Shown here: one piece after another, positions 32,232 through 41,028 of the stretch
Layout: every line of letters starts with the position of its first letter
How positions within the stretch are numbered: the stretch's first letter is position 1
From: Clostridia bacterium
GTDB taxonomy: Bacteria; Bacillota; Clostridia; Acetivibrionales; JAFADI01
Length of the DNA: 45,869 nt
Reading direction: 5' to 3'
Assembly: GCA_026418695.1 (NCBI GenBank)
Contig: JAOAAU010000114.1
Location: 1-45,869, forward strand
Notes under the pieces: generated by a model
Databases searched by the model: none
What the model saw: only the letters and a program-made list of their open reading frames with translations
Told to the model about the DNA's origin: nothing
Made by a program: the position numbers and the translations under genes

Positions 32232-32357
32232 CTATATAACTTGCAAAAAATATTTTACATCTAGGCTCTCCATTAATATTTTTTGTAAGTTGTTACCTTA
32301 ATATAGTTTGCGATAATCAAATTTTCCCTTGTAATATAATTATCGCAACTTATATAG
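32232..32357. repeat. nested inverted repeats upstream of the calcium ATPase
   Basis: Outer arms CTATATAACTTGC (32232-32244) and GCAACTTATATAG (32345-32357) match at 12 of 13. Inside lie AACTTGCAAAAAATATT (32238-32254) with AATATTTTTTGTAAGTT (32275-32291), 16 of 17, and TTGCGATAAT (32308-32317) with ATTATCGCAA (32339-32348), perfect. The first inner hairpin would sit in the leader of the ATPase transcript. It could be a small non-autonomous mobile element or a regulatory leader. Confidence 0.7.
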
Positions 32358-32614
32358 ATTCTTATATTATTTGCATTTTTAAACTGTATATGTTTCACAA
32401 TCACAAGAATAAAATTGGCATTCTTTTTACATCTCAGTTACCAAAATAATTGACTGGTTAACAGCCAGGCATTTTGTACTTCCAGCTTCTTCCCTAAACA
32501 GGAAGTCAAAATAAAAGACCCTACATTCAAGCTGTATCCAGTTTCAATGTAAAGTCTCCTAAAACATTATATTTTATTCTTCTCTATTTTTCAGGCTTGC
32601 TGTGAACGACCTCA
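32358..32614. other. AT-rich gap without recognised features
   Basis: Between the nested repeats and the stop of the DUF4914 gene. I see no gene with a ribosome site and no convincing terminator. Confidence 0.5.
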
Positions 32615-34495
32615 TTACATTCTCATCGGAATGAGGTCAAGATAATCTTCCAACTTGCCATTGCAAATACAGCATTCAATAATCTTCTTTCCTAATGGAC
32701 TCAATTCCGGAGATACAAATTTTGCAAGTTCTCTTTTAAAGAATGAAGTAAGAATTTTAGCACCCGCATCATAACCGTCATTTCCTACTTCCGGCTGAAG
32801 GTTCGGCTGTAAAAAGCCTTTTGACAAGAATGTCCCATCCACCTTTAGCGTTTCCAGGGAATACCCTAAAAGCGGGCATCTTGACGCAACAAGCTGTTCT
32901 TCCCTGAATTTCGCAGTTCCTCGTCTTGCAAGATACTCCCTTGAAACCCATTGAGGCATAAAACCGACTTTGTAGGCCCCGATATGCTGGTTGGGGATAA
33001 GAATATATCTGGTCGCAGATGTAGAGATAATCTGATCTAGCAATAAATTTGCCTGGTCTACCATCTTTCCTGTTGCAAACGGCCAATAAGACCCTACCCC
33101 TTCACTGCTCATCCCCTCGGTATCAGTGATACTTGGATTGTCATGGCCTCTGGGTGCAACTAACCGCCATAGCCAGGCCAGGCTTGGTGGCAGAATATGA
33201 AACACGCCTATGATTCCATAGGAGGGCTTTTCCTTTGTACAAGGCGGCGTCCTGACCCCAAAACTTCTAACATCGATTTCAACAGAGTCGTCCACAATAT
33301 TCGGAACGAACTTCCTTGGCATAATCACTCTTGGATTTGGGCAGGGTTTTCCCGGTTCATCCATGGTATGCTCCCATATAAGGCAGGTAGATCCGGGGAC
33401 ACCTTGGAGATTCAGAAAAATCAATGGTTCTTTCGGGTGGATGCATAACTTCTCATAATGCGGATCCGTGCCGTATTTGTTAATATGGTTTATTCTCAGA
33501 AACCATCCTTGTTCTGCATCCTTCACAACCAACTTCTTACTTTCGTTTTGGATAGCCGGATGACAGAGTGCCATGTCATCCGTTACAGGCTCCAATTCAC
33601 AGGTTTCTTTTAATTCCAGATAGGTTTTTTCCTTCGTGACGGTATTTACGGCAAGAATGATTCTGCCATCCAGTTCCTTATGGATCTGTTCAAGCATTTC
33701 GCTTTTTCCGCCCCCGCTTGCGCCTTCATGCATGATCGTAATGATATTCTCGTATGGAGTGATTACTTTGACCGTAGAAGCATGAACTGTAACCCATCCT
33801 TCGAGTTCACCAATATGCAGCAGTACTCCATAGATTCCTTTCTTCGCACTGGGACCCGGGTACAAATTATATGAAAACAGTTCATGAACATCCTCCAGCC
33901 GGTTGTGTACAACCACCTGTTTCCCGTCAAAGTGAGTGTGCCTGTATGGAGGAGCAAGATATATCACTGCTTTGGGCTTAAACCCTTCGGGGATTTCATT
34001 TTGGGGGATAAACCCCTGAAGATCAGCAAGTCCTGCTGCAAAAAATCCTGCATTCACAGGAGCAACAAGCAATGCCGGATATCCCAGTTCAGCTCCGCCA
34101 GCCATAAACGGCATGATAATAAGATTCTGATGCTTTAGCCAGTCAAATGTCAGGTTACGCAGCGGATTAAAGTCTTCGCCGTAGATATCCCGGTACCTTG
34201 GCTTATCTGTTTCTCCACTGTCCGCTACTACCATGCAATCCGGGTCTCTCCTTCGCATATACATATCCATATAATTTACGACTGCACCGTTTTTGCATTT
34301 TGCAACAGTTACTTCTGTAATTTTGCCTTGCCCGGGAACCTCATACGCTACCTCAAACAGCTCGTTTTCCCCGTTCCCCATCGCAAGTGTCAAAAGGTGT
34401 TTGCGGTCTTCAGGGATTATAATCTTTGCCCCGGCATCAACGATCTTTTTTAAATCACCCGGTAATACCATTTTCTCTAAAGCGCTTTTACTCAT
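32615..34495 (-). CDS. DUF4914 family P-loop protein (PEP carboxykinase-like)
   Basis: 626 residues, soluble. A P-loop GASGGGKS lies at 258-265 within ITIMHEGASGGGKSEMLEQI, similar to the kinase loop of PEP-carboxykinase-fold enzymes. Length, the opening (EKMVLPGDLKKIVDAGAK) and the many conserved blocks fit the DUF4914 family, whose activity I do not know. It may be a kinase or carboxykinase acting on a small substrate. The family call is from memory of its sequence pattern. Monocistronic; the ATG follows a GGAGGAGC ribosome site. Confidence 0.75.
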   Translation of the reverse strand: MSKSALEKMVLPGDLKKIVDAGAKIIIPEDRKHLLTLAMGNGENELFEVAYEVPGQGKITEVTVAKCKNGAVVNYMDMYMRRRDPDCMVVADSGETDKPRYRDIYGEDFNPLRNLTFDWLKHQNLIIMPFMAGGAELGYPALLVAPVNAGFFAAGLADLQGFIPQNEIPEGFKPKAVIYLAPPYRHTHFDGKQVVVHNRLEDVHELFSYNLYPGPSAKKGIYGVLLHIGELEGWVTVHASTVKVITPYENIITIMHEGASGGGKSEMLEQIHKELDGRIILAVNTVTKEKTYLELKETCELEPVTDDMALCHPAIQNESKKLVVKDAEQGWFLRINHINKYGTDPHYEKLCIHPKEPLIFLNLQGVPGSTCLIWEHTMDEPGKPCPNPRVIMPRKFVPNIVDDSVEIDVRSFGVRTPPCTKEKPSYGIIGVFHILPPSLAWLWRLVAPRGHDNPSITDTEGMSSEGVGSYWPFATGKMVDQANLLLDQIISTSATRYILIPNQHIGAYKVGFMPQWVSREYLARRGTAKFREEQLVASRCPLLGYSLETLKVDGTFLSKGFLQPNLQPEVGNDGYDAGAKILTSFFKRELAKFVSPELSPLGKKIIECCICNGKLEDYLDLIPMRM

Positions 34496-34620
34496 TTAAA
34501 TGCTCCTCCTATCGCAATTTGATAAAATATGTCATCGGCTTTTCCGATTTTATCCTGGATATTCCTATCCTGCGGGCTGTACTATCGATATCAGAAAACA
34601 ATCTTTTTAGTAAATAAAAA

Positions 34621-34666
34621 GGCCAATACTTATAAACCTGAATCATCAAGTAAATAAATATTGGCC
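34621..34666 (-). terminator. terminator of the DUF2294 gene
   Basis: GGCCAATACTTAT (34621-34633) and ATAAATATTGGCC (34654-34666) pair at 12 of 13 positions. On the minus strand the stem is followed by TTTTTATTTAC. It lies about 160 bases past the DUF2294 stop. Confidence 0.7.
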
Positions 34667-34825
34667 TACACTGCAACAAGTAGATTATACCCTTTGCTTG
34701 GTCAACCAAAATATTCGGTTAAAATTTTTCTGTACACAGGAGCTAATTCTCAGCAGATTAAGTATACTTATAAAAACGATTTTGAGTTTAATTATACTCA
34801 TGAATTATCTTATAAGGGAAAACCT

Positions 34826-35197
34826 TTATTCCTCAAAATCATGTTCCATTGTCAGAACAATTACCTTTTCACCGGTCTTTGTACTGACGTCGGAGTGCAT
34901 ACTGACAATCTCAATATTCACAATTTGACTTATTATTTCTTCCAGATGATTTCCTGCATTTTCAAACAAAGCAGTCCTCATATCCTTTATTAATTTTATT
35001 CCAGACTCATTGTCTGCGAGCTTTTGTTCCGACTGACTCAAAAATCCATCGATGATAATCAGTACATGGTTCTGAATAATTTTAGTTTTGATGTCCTTAG
35101 GACCACGCCCCATATATTCTTTCTCAAATTTACTGACTGCATCACTGATCTTCGACTCAATTTGACCTTTTGTATACTTCGGTATTTTAGATTCCAA
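34826..35197 (-). CDS. DUF2294 family protein
   Basis: 123 residues, soluble. The motif FEKEYMGRGPKDIKTKIIQNHVLIIIDGFLSQSEQKL followed by IKDMRTALFE and VSMHSDVSTKTGEKVIVLTME is the DUF2294 pattern. Function is not established. AGGCTGATAGG lies before the ATG at 35197 but is a weak ribosome site. Monocistronic, ending at a hairpin terminator. Confidence 0.85.
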   Translation of the reverse strand: MESKIPKYTKGQIESKISDAVSKFEKEYMGRGPKDIKTKIIQNHVLIIIDGFLSQSEQKLADNESGIKLIKDMRTALFENAGNHLEEIISQIVNIEIVSMHSDVSTKTGEKVIVLTMEHDFEE

Positions 35198-35230
35198 TCC
35201 TATCAGCCTCGCTTTTATAAGTGTACATGA

Positions 35231-35589
35231 TTATTTGCACCTTGTCAATTGTCTTTGATTTAACAATGTAGATTTCTTGCATTTTTTTGGCGATTCGCAT
35301 CAATAATGAAAATATTCTCTTTCTTTTTGCATGATTTATTTCCGAATATTGCAAATTTGTTTTTGCTTTTGCACCAAATTAGAGAAGCAGACCTGATGAT
35401 GCGCATATGTTTCATCAAATCGTCATTTTAGTCCTTAGTAATTTCCAACATCTTATTTCTCTCCACATTTCCAGTATAACTTTTGTATTATCCACCAAAT
35501 GTGTTCTATCTATGTGTACTTCAAGCTTTGGCCCCTAATAGTATTTATGAAGCAAGCGCTCATAACTTTATTTCATTTCCACTTTTTTC
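35231..35589. other. AT-rich intergenic region, nothing recognised
   Basis: About 360 bases between the DUF2294 start and the TetR promoter. No open frame with a ribosome site, no tRNA, no clear hairpin. It must hold the minus-strand promoter for DUF2294, but I cannot place it with confidence. Confidence 0.5.
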
Positions 35590-35643
35590 TTGACAAGTGA
35601 CTCCGGGTCATTTATACTGAAAACATTAACTGACTCCAGGTCA
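35590..35643 (+). promoter_or_regulatory. TetR promoter with two operator copies
   Basis: TTGACA (35590-35595), exactly 17 bases, TATACT (35613-35618). Two copies of a 13-bp imperfect palindrome lie here: TGACTCCGGGTCA at 35598-35610, inside the spacer, and TGACTCCAGGTCA at 35631-35643, just after the start point. Both are followed by TTTA, and they are 33 bp apart, about three helical turns. Confidence 0.85.
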
Positions 35644-35659
35644 TTTAAGGAGACCAAAG

Positions 35660-36322
35660 ATGAATTTTTTGAGAGCGGTGTCTGAAGAGCAAAAAAGTGA
35701 GCGACGTCAAAAAATACTGGATTCAGCCCTAAGTATTTTTGAGCAAAGCGGCTTCAAGTCCACAAACATGGCTGAAATCGCCCAAAAATCCGGCATTGCC
35801 AAAGGCTCTGTTTTTCTGTACTTCAAAACCAAGGAAGAGCTTTTTATGCATTTGCTGGGGCAGGAATTGGGTAAATGGAACAATGCCTATGACGAAGCTT
35901 TGAACATGATTGAAGACAAATCACTTGGCAGTAAAGAATTGATGCAACTTTTTGTAGATACCTTAATGCAAAATACGGTTCTCATTCGGCTCGTAGCCCT
36001 TGTAAATACTATTTTCGGTCAAAACGTAAGTCACGAACAGGTTGTCACATTTAAGAAAGAGTTTCTGAACAGGATCAGACGGACAGGAGATCTCCTGGAT
36101 CGCAAAGTCCGTTTTTTCAGTAATGGTACTGGCGTTGAGTTTTACATGCACTGCTATGTATTGGTAACAGGCCTGTCCAATCTTTCAGACCCCGTTCCGG
36201 CAATCAAGGATGTCGTAAAAACTCCGGATTATGCAATTCTCAACGTAAATCTAAAGGCATATCTTACACGTATGCTGAAACTGCTGCTCACTGGGTTGGA
36301 GAATGTCAACAACCAATATTAA
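35660..36322 (+). CDS. TetR/AcrR family regulator
   Basis: 220 residues. Helix-turn-helix at about 18-60 (RQKILDSALSIFEQSGFKSTNMAEIAQKSGIAKGSVFLYFKTKEELF), then a large all-helical ligand domain. AAGGAGA precedes the ATG, and the leader is only about 35 bases. Two matching operators flank its own core promoter, so autorepression is very likely. A six-span membrane protein follows in the same direction after 82 bases and is the probable regulated partner. Confidence 0.93.
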   Translation: MNFLRAVSEEQKSERRQKILDSALSIFEQSGFKSTNMAEIAQKSGIAKGSVFLYFKTKEELFMHLLGQELGKWNNAYDEALNMIEDKSLGSKELMQLFVDTLMQNTVLIRLVALVNTIFGQNVSHEQVVTFKKEFLNRIRRTGDLLDRKVRFFSNGTGVEFYMHCYVLVTGLSNLSDPVPAIKDVVKTPDYAILNVNLKAYLTRMLKLLLTGLENVNNQY

Positions 36323-36404
36323 AACACAGCGCAAACGAATCAAAACAAATTCGTCAATCTTTCTCACGATAGACAATATATCATGAAATAAAGGGGGAAA
36401 CAAA

Positions 36405-37025
36405 ATGAAACTTTCAACACTACATAAATCCGGAGGTTATGCCATTATCATCGGAGCCTTCCTGTTTGCCGTATGGGCTGTTTGCTGGACTTTCCTCTTA
36501 CCCAATCCGGAACAGGTTAAAGATTTTACTATTACAGTATCCAGTCCCCATTGGATTTGGATCAACTCTCTTGCCTTACCCGCCATGTTCCTAACCGTGT
36601 TCGGATTTACCGCGCTTTACAGCCGCATGTATGAAAAATCAGGATGGCTTGGTTTTACAGGTTACATTTTTATAACAACAGCATATATCTTGCAGGCGGC
36701 AATGTTGACCTGGGAGATTTTCCTTTACCCGGTTTTTGTATCTTACAAGCCTTCGGCCGCACTCCTTCGGGACAACATCATGCTTAATCATCCTATGGTT
36801 TCAATTTTTAATTATCTTTTTATGATCACCATATTTTTAGGTGTTTTACTTTTCGGCATAGCGCTGATTCGCTTCCCAGGATTTAAGAAAATCGGAGGTA
36901 TATTATTCCTTGCAGGAGCATTGATTTACGCAGTAGCTCCTTCTATTTACCTCTCAATCATCAGTGTACTCGCGTTTTCAGCAGGATGCTTTATCCTTGG
37001 GATGAATCTGATGAAACAAGAATAG
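36405..37025 (+). CDS. multi-span hypothetical membrane protein downstream of TetR
   Basis: 206 residues, six hydrophobic segments (about 12-32, 50-70, 80-102, 130-152, 160-178 and 180-200). Family not recognised with confidence; it resembles DUF4386-type small membrane proteins in layout. A GGGGGA ribosome site precedes the ATG. It lies between the TetR gene and a strong terminator, so it is probably the second gene of that operon. No transport motif is evident. Confidence 0.8.
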   Translation: MKLSTLHKSGGYAIIIGAFLFAVWAVCWTFLLPNPEQVKDFTITVSSPHWIWINSLALPAMFLTVFGFTALYSRMYEKSGWLGFTGYIFITTAYILQAAMLTWEIFLYPVFVSYKPSAALLRDNIMLNHPMVSIFNYLFMITIFLGVLLFGIALIRFPGFKKIGGILFLAGALIYAVAPSIYLSIISVLAFSAGCFILGMNLMKQE

Positions 37026-37095
37026 GCAGTTACGACAAATCAATATCAATCCTTTAAATTCTAGCTTTAGCGCCAGGATTTAAAGCAAGTAAAAC

Positions 37096-37130
37096 GGGCT
37101 GTCACCAAATAAAAACAGCCCACTTTTTTT
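37096..37130 (+). terminator. terminator of the TetR/membrane-protein operon
   Basis: GGGCTGT (37096-37102) pairs with ACAGCCC (37115-37121); a run of Ts follows at 37124-37130. It lies 71 bases past the last stop. Confidence 0.85.
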
Positions 37131-37217
37131 ACCTTCTCTGTATTTTATTCAGAAGTGTGCTGCCTTCCTTTTTCGCCATGGGGGTATACCGAGATATTAT
37201 TCCTAAGGACCATCGCC

Positions 37218-37874
37218 TTAGGAGTTATCTGCCGAACTGTTTTGAAATCTATTCCGTAAATACGCAATAATCCCCGGCAGTAATGATATAAAGATGATTG
37301 CAAGTATTACTAATGTAAAGTTATTCTTTACCACCGGAATATTCCCAAAGAAGAATCCTCCTGCAATAAACAATACTACCCAAATCACTCCACCTATAAT
37401 GTTATAGCTGATGAATCTCCAGTAGGACATACTTCCCATACCGGCAACAAAAGGTGCAAAGGTTCGGATGATCGGAAGAAACCTCGAGATAATGATTGTT
37501 TTTCCGCCATGCTGTTCATAAAACGCTTGGGTTTTTTCAAGATATTCTTTCCTAAACAGCCGGCTGTCCTTTATCTGAAAGGCTTTCTGTCCTATAAACT
37601 TTCCTATATGATAATTTACAGTATCTCCGCCAATTGCAGCTACGGTCAGCAGGATCGTCACCAGCTTCACATCTAATGCTTGAGAAGCACCTAAAGCTCC
37701 TACCACAAACAAAAGCGAATCACCTGGCAGAAATGGAGTGATGACAAATCCTGTTTCACAGAATACTATGAGAAATAGGATTAGATAGGTCCACATTCCA
37801 TATGCCTGAATTATTTCGGCTAAATGTTTGTCAATATGCAAGATAAAATCAACCAATCCTGTAATTAAGCCCAT
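37218..37874 (-). CDS. DedA family membrane protein
   Basis: 218-residue inner-membrane protein of the DedA/VTT superfamily, members of which recycle lipid carriers such as undecaprenyl phosphate or act on membrane lipids. Hallmarks: FCETGFVITPFLPGDSLLFVVGALGA (about 38-63) and the signature ISRFLPIIRTFAPFVAGMGSMSYWRF (about 128-153). AAAGGAGATATT precedes the ATG. It starts about 60 bases past the 3' end of the initiator tRNA on the same strand, with a hairpin between them, so some transcription may come from the tRNA promoter. Confidence 0.93.
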   Translation of the reverse strand: MGLITGLVDFILHIDKHLAEIIQAYGMWTYLILFLIVFCETGFVITPFLPGDSLLFVVGALGASQALDVKLVTILLTVAAIGGDTVNYHIGKFIGQKAFQIKDSRLFRKEYLEKTQAFYEQHGGKTIIISRFLPIIRTFAPFVAGMGSMSYWRFISYNIIGGVIWVVLFIAGGFFFGNIPVVKNNFTLVILAIIFISLLPGIIAYLRNRFQNSSADNS

Positions 37875-37896
37875 AATATCTCCTTTATTAAATATT

Positions 37897-37930
37897 GAAA
37901 GCCGCCTATTTTTTTGAATAGGCGGCTTTC
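37897..37930 (-). terminator. hairpin between tRNA-fMet and dedA-like gene
   Basis: Perfect 13-bp stem GAAAGCCGCCTAT (37897-37909) with ATAGGCGGCTTTC (37918-37930). It begins 3 bases after the encoded CCA of the tRNA and is followed by AATATTTAAT, so the U-tract is weak. It probably ends most tRNA transcripts. Confidence 0.75.
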
Positions 37931-37933
37931 ATC

Positions 37934-38009
<76 letters not shown>

Positions 38010-38100
38010 ACGTCAATCAATAGTGCTTTATTATATTAACTCATTTTGATATAAAAGTAAATGGAAAGTTTATGAAACTGATGTTTATTTTTATTTCAAT

Positions 38101-38439
38101 TCACTCCCACTCATTCCATATTTCCGGCCGATATCCTACTGTTGCCTGCCTTCCATTGCGCACAACAGGGGATTTGAAAAGTTTCGGATTCTTAAAAAGT
38201 ATTTCCTCGGCAGCGGTTCCTATTCCAAGATACTGCATGTTCAGGGTCTTGTATTCTTTCGCATCGGCGTTGATCAATTCCTTCAATCCAACCGCCGCTT
38301 TGACGCTCGAAAACTCCCCTTTGCTCATGCCGTACTTGTGCAGGTCAATATATTGATACTTGATTTTCCTTTCCTTAAAGTATCTTTCTGCCTTTTGCGT
38401 ATCAAAACATTTTTTTGCTCCAAAAACCTGAATGTTCAT
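38101..38439 (-). CDS. ArsC/Spx-family thioredoxin-fold protein
   Basis: 112 residues of the ArsC family (arsenate reductase/Spx/YffB). The N-terminal strand-turn has a single Cys (KKCFDTQKAERYF, Cys11), followed by KYQYIDLHKYGMSKGEF and a cis-Pro region KSPVVRNG. It lacks the paired Cys-x-x-Cys of Spx regulators, so it is more likely an oxidoreductase-type member than an RNA polymerase binder. AAAGGAT precedes the ATG. It stands alone upstream of the initiator tRNA on the same strand. Substrate unknown. Confidence 0.87.
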   Translation of the reverse strand: MNIQVFGAKKCFDTQKAERYFKERKIKYQYIDLHKYGMSKGEFSSVKAAVGLKELINADAKEYKTLNMQYLGIGTAAEEILFKNPKLFKSPVVRNGRQATVGYRPEIWNEWE

Positions 38440-38464
38440 TAGAACTTTATCCTTTCAAAAGTTT

Positions 38465-38484
38465 GAGGCGGGTTCCCCCGCCTC
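38465..38484. terminator. short GC-rich hairpin
   Basis: GAGGCGGG (38465-38472) pairs with CCCGCCTC (38477-38484), a very stable stem. On the minus strand it lies downstream of the EFR1-type gene and just before the ArsC-like gene. No T-run follows on that strand, so terminator function is uncertain. Confidence 0.5.
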
Positions 38485-38715
38485 GATGCATTTATTATAC
38501 CCTGTTTCAGCTTATTTTCATAGAGAAAGAATCGTTTTCAAGTTTACTACCTGTTCCTGATCTGGTTTCTTTACAATAAGGGCTCTAGACTTCACTAAGG
38601 TTTTGGCGCCTTCTCTGCTTCGATCATATCATAGCTAGAAAACATTCTCCTGTTATTCCATACCTTTCACTGACAGGGTACTTATCTGGGCTTAAGATAT
38701 CTCCTCGGATATATT

Positions 38716-39507
38716 CTACTTTTGTGCTTCTATTTCTTTTATTGAAATATCGGGATGATGATACTGCCCCTTCCTTTTTGACTTACCATCGCACCGAATG
38801 GATGCTTTGGGGCAGAAGTGGTAACACGCCAGGCATTCCTGACAGTGATGCTGCCACTGGGGTCTGCCTTCTCTTATGATAATATTATCGACAGGACATA
38901 CATCCTTGCAAATTCCACAGGAAATGCAGCTGTCCTCCACAAAAAAGTCTTGATCCCTTCCATGAACTTTCTTTTGCCAATCCTGGTTCATCCACTTAGA
39001 CAGCCATACCGTACCAAAGGTATCGCGTTCTATTGATTTTCTCCCAGCAATGATACACTCAGAAACCCGAGTAATTTTAATTTTTGCCTTCTCAAATTTC
39101 TCTTTGACTTCCTGCTGAGGATCCAGGGTATAGCCTTTTTTGATGTAATTATTCGGCATGACAATTTTAAATCCGCCTGAGAGGGTTTTACCTTTTTCCT
39201 TCAGCAGCTTTTCAATTCTCTCGGTCACATATTCCGGGGACCAGTTTCCTCCCCGGGTTTCAACAAAGAATATATATTCCGCTTTACTCAAGTCAATCCT
39301 GGATATAAATTCTTCTACAATCAATGGAAGCCCTAAGAAATATAGCGGAAAGACAAATCCGACTTTTTCTGTCTCTGCTTTGAGCTGCCCGTTCTGCAGA
39401 CACCGGACCATTGGCTCCAACCGGCAATTGCTGATTTTTTCGGCTAAAGCCTTAGCCATTGCCAAGGAATTCCCAGTTCCTGAAAAATAGTATAAAGTTG
39501 TTTCCAT
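38716..39507 (-). CDS. EFR1-family flavodoxin/ferredoxin fusion protein
   Basis: 263 residues. An N-terminal flavodoxin-like domain (FSGTGNS at about 8-14 is the FMN phosphate loop) is joined to a C-terminal double 4Fe-4S domain: Cys194, 197, 200 and 204 (CISCGICKDVCP), and Cys222, 225, 228 and 232 (CQECLACYHFCP). This is the EFR1-type electron-transfer architecture, cytoplasmic. I use ATG 39507, which follows AGGGATGAT. The gene lies 20 bases after a nitroreductase-like gene that follows a TetR gene, so it is probably the electron donor in a regulated redox operon. Physiological partner not shown. Confidence 0.9.
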   Translation of the reverse strand: METTLYYFSGTGNSLAMAKALAEKISNCRLEPMVRCLQNGQLKAETEKVGFVFPLYFLGLPLIVEEFISRIDLSKAEYIFFVETRGGNWSPEYVTERIEKLLKEKGKTLSGGFKIVMPNNYIKKGYTLDPQQEVKEKFEKAKIKITRVSECIIAGRKSIERDTFGTVWLSKWMNQDWQKKVHGRDQDFFVEDSCISCGICKDVCPVDNIIIREGRPQWQHHCQECLACYHFCPKASIRCDGKSKRKGQYHHPDISIKEIEAQK

Positions 39508-39527
39508 ATCATCCCTGCCTTTATGCA

Positions 39528-40370
39528 CTATGCTTCCCAGCTAGCAATGTATTGAAGGTCTCCTGTCTCTATCCCGGGTTTGCTTACCCTCCAGGTTCCC
39601 TGCAATCCAAGTTCACTGGCAGCAAGTTCGAAGTGTGCCATGGCAATACCGATATCCATATTCTGCAGCTTAATGTCCTTAAAAATGCTATTGTACAGTT
39701 TGTTTTCCTTAAGGTAAAAATGGAATGCATCCTTCCCCTTCTCCTTGACTATTCTCCAGGGTTGTTTATTGGATGCGGACGGCGCTGATCTGACGGCTTC
39801 AAGTACCTCAATGTACTTACCGCACGCTTTTTCATTTAACGGATTTGAAAAATTAGCATCAAAGAAGATTTCCCCAAAGTTTTTTCTTTTCCTTGAGCTT
39901 GACAATACAGTAACTAAGCGGTCCCGTACAGAACGTTTTTCAGCAGGATAGCCGACAGGCGTTACAGCAGGAATCAATTCATCGGCTGCTGCTCCTATTT
40001 TTGATGCAAAAGCGCTTCTGTTCAGCGAACCTCCCAACCATAATGTGCTTAGGCCAAGGTCTGTAGCGATAAGGATATTCTTTTCCATGCAGTATCCGAA
40101 GTCTTCCATGGATTTCTCACCCTTTTTAACAGCACCGGCAATATATAAGCGAGCTCCGTTGGTATTTCCGTAAGTTCCCAGTTTCTTAAGTTCATTAATA
40201 TCATCTTCCGTCGCATCTACCATCTGAAAACGCGCATCATTCCCAAAAGGTCCTTTTCTATTAGTATCTAAGTATTCCTGTATCTTTTGTTTCTTAACTT
40301 CCTCAACCTTGCTGCTGCTGTAAGTCCTGCATGAATACCTTTTTTTGATTGCTCCAATCATCGATCCCAT
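39528..40370 (-). CDS. nitroreductase-family flavoprotein (TM1586-like)
   Basis: 280 residues. Probable FMN-binding nitroreductase fold: an N-terminal half with IKKRYSCRTYSSSKV, a central CMEKNILIATDLGLSTLWLGG segment, and a second half with VRSAPSASNKQPWRIV (the SASNKQPW motif of this group) and GIAMAHFELAASELGLQG. It looks like a single chain carrying two nitroreductase-like halves, as in TM1586-type proteins. AAAGGAG precedes the ATG. It sits 17 bases after the TetR gene and 20 bases before the EFR1 gene. Confidence 0.87.
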   Translation of the reverse strand: MGSMIGAIKKRYSCRTYSSSKVEEVKKQKIQEYLDTNRKGPFGNDARFQMVDATEDDINELKKLGTYGNTNGARLYIAGAVKKGEKSMEDFGYCMEKNILIATDLGLSTLWLGGSLNRSAFASKIGAAADELIPAVTPVGYPAEKRSVRDRLVTVLSSSRKRKNFGEIFFDANFSNPLNEKACGKYIEVLEAVRSAPSASNKQPWRIVKEKGKDAFHFYLKENKLYNSIFKDIKLQNMDIGIAMAHFELAASELGLQGTWRVSKPGIETGDLQYIASWEA

Positions 40371-40387
40371 ACTTCTTCTCCTTTCTT

Positions 40388-41002
40388 TTACTTCCCAGTA
40401 TTATCTTTAACCAACCCATTCAGCATGAGCGATACCGTAAATACTACTTCCTCTTCAAGTGCTCCAAAGTCAATCTCGGAATTTAAGCTGCAGCTTAAAA
40501 GGTTACATTGCCGATCTTTAATTGCTTCCGTAACCGTGATAATACTTTTGGCTACTTTCCGCGAATCGCACTTAACAATGACTCCTCTTTGAATGCAGTG
40601 CTCAAGGATTTCTGCCAAATGACTTGTTTCCTTCTCCATAATATCTTCATAAAGTTGATTAAACATGGTACATGAGTTCTGAATAATCTCCTGAGTGAGA
40701 TTATGAAGATTGATGGCTTTCTGAATATACCTCAGCCACTCGACAATATAAGTGATAACTTTTTCCTTACACCCCTCTGCCCTAGCCACCTTGTCCAAGA
40801 CCGTCCTTAGGAATTCGTCCGCTTCAAGGGCGATCACTTCTGTAAATATTGAATCCTTGTTTTTATAATAGTAGTATAGAGATGCTTTATTCAGCCCCAC
40901 CATTTTCCCGATATCGTCCATGGTGGTTTTGTCATATCCGTAGCGTGCAAAACAAGCGCTTGCAGCTTTTAGTATATCAATTCTTTTGTTTTGATCTACC
41001 AT
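40388..41002 (-). CDS. TetR/AcrR family regulator of the redox operon
   Basis: 204 residues. Helix-turn-helix at about 8-52 (IDILKAASACFARYGYDKTTMDDIGKMVGLNKASLYYYYKNKDSIF), then a helical ligand-binding part. GGAGG precedes the ATG at 41002. First gene of a three-gene operon with a nitroreductase and an EFR1 protein, probably derepressed by a redox-active or nitro compound; that is inference. A palindrome lies about 27 bases upstream of the start. Confidence 0.92.
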   Translation of the reverse strand: MVDQNKRIDILKAASACFARYGYDKTTMDDIGKMVGLNKASLYYYYKNKDSIFTEVIALEADEFLRTVLDKVARAEGCKEKVITYIVEWLRYIQKAINLHNLTQEIIQNSCTMFNQLYEDIMEKETSHLAEILEHCIQRGVIVKCDSRKVAKSIITVTEAIKDRQCNLLSCSLNSEIDFGALEEEVVFTVSLMLNGLVKDNTGK

Positions 41003-41028
41003 GTTTTTCCTCCAAACATTCTACTTAT

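Noticed and set aside
32232-32357. Integron attC or phage attachment site
   Set aside because: No integrase, no GTT core with the expected spacing and no duplicated tRNA end; the inverted repeats alone do not support it.
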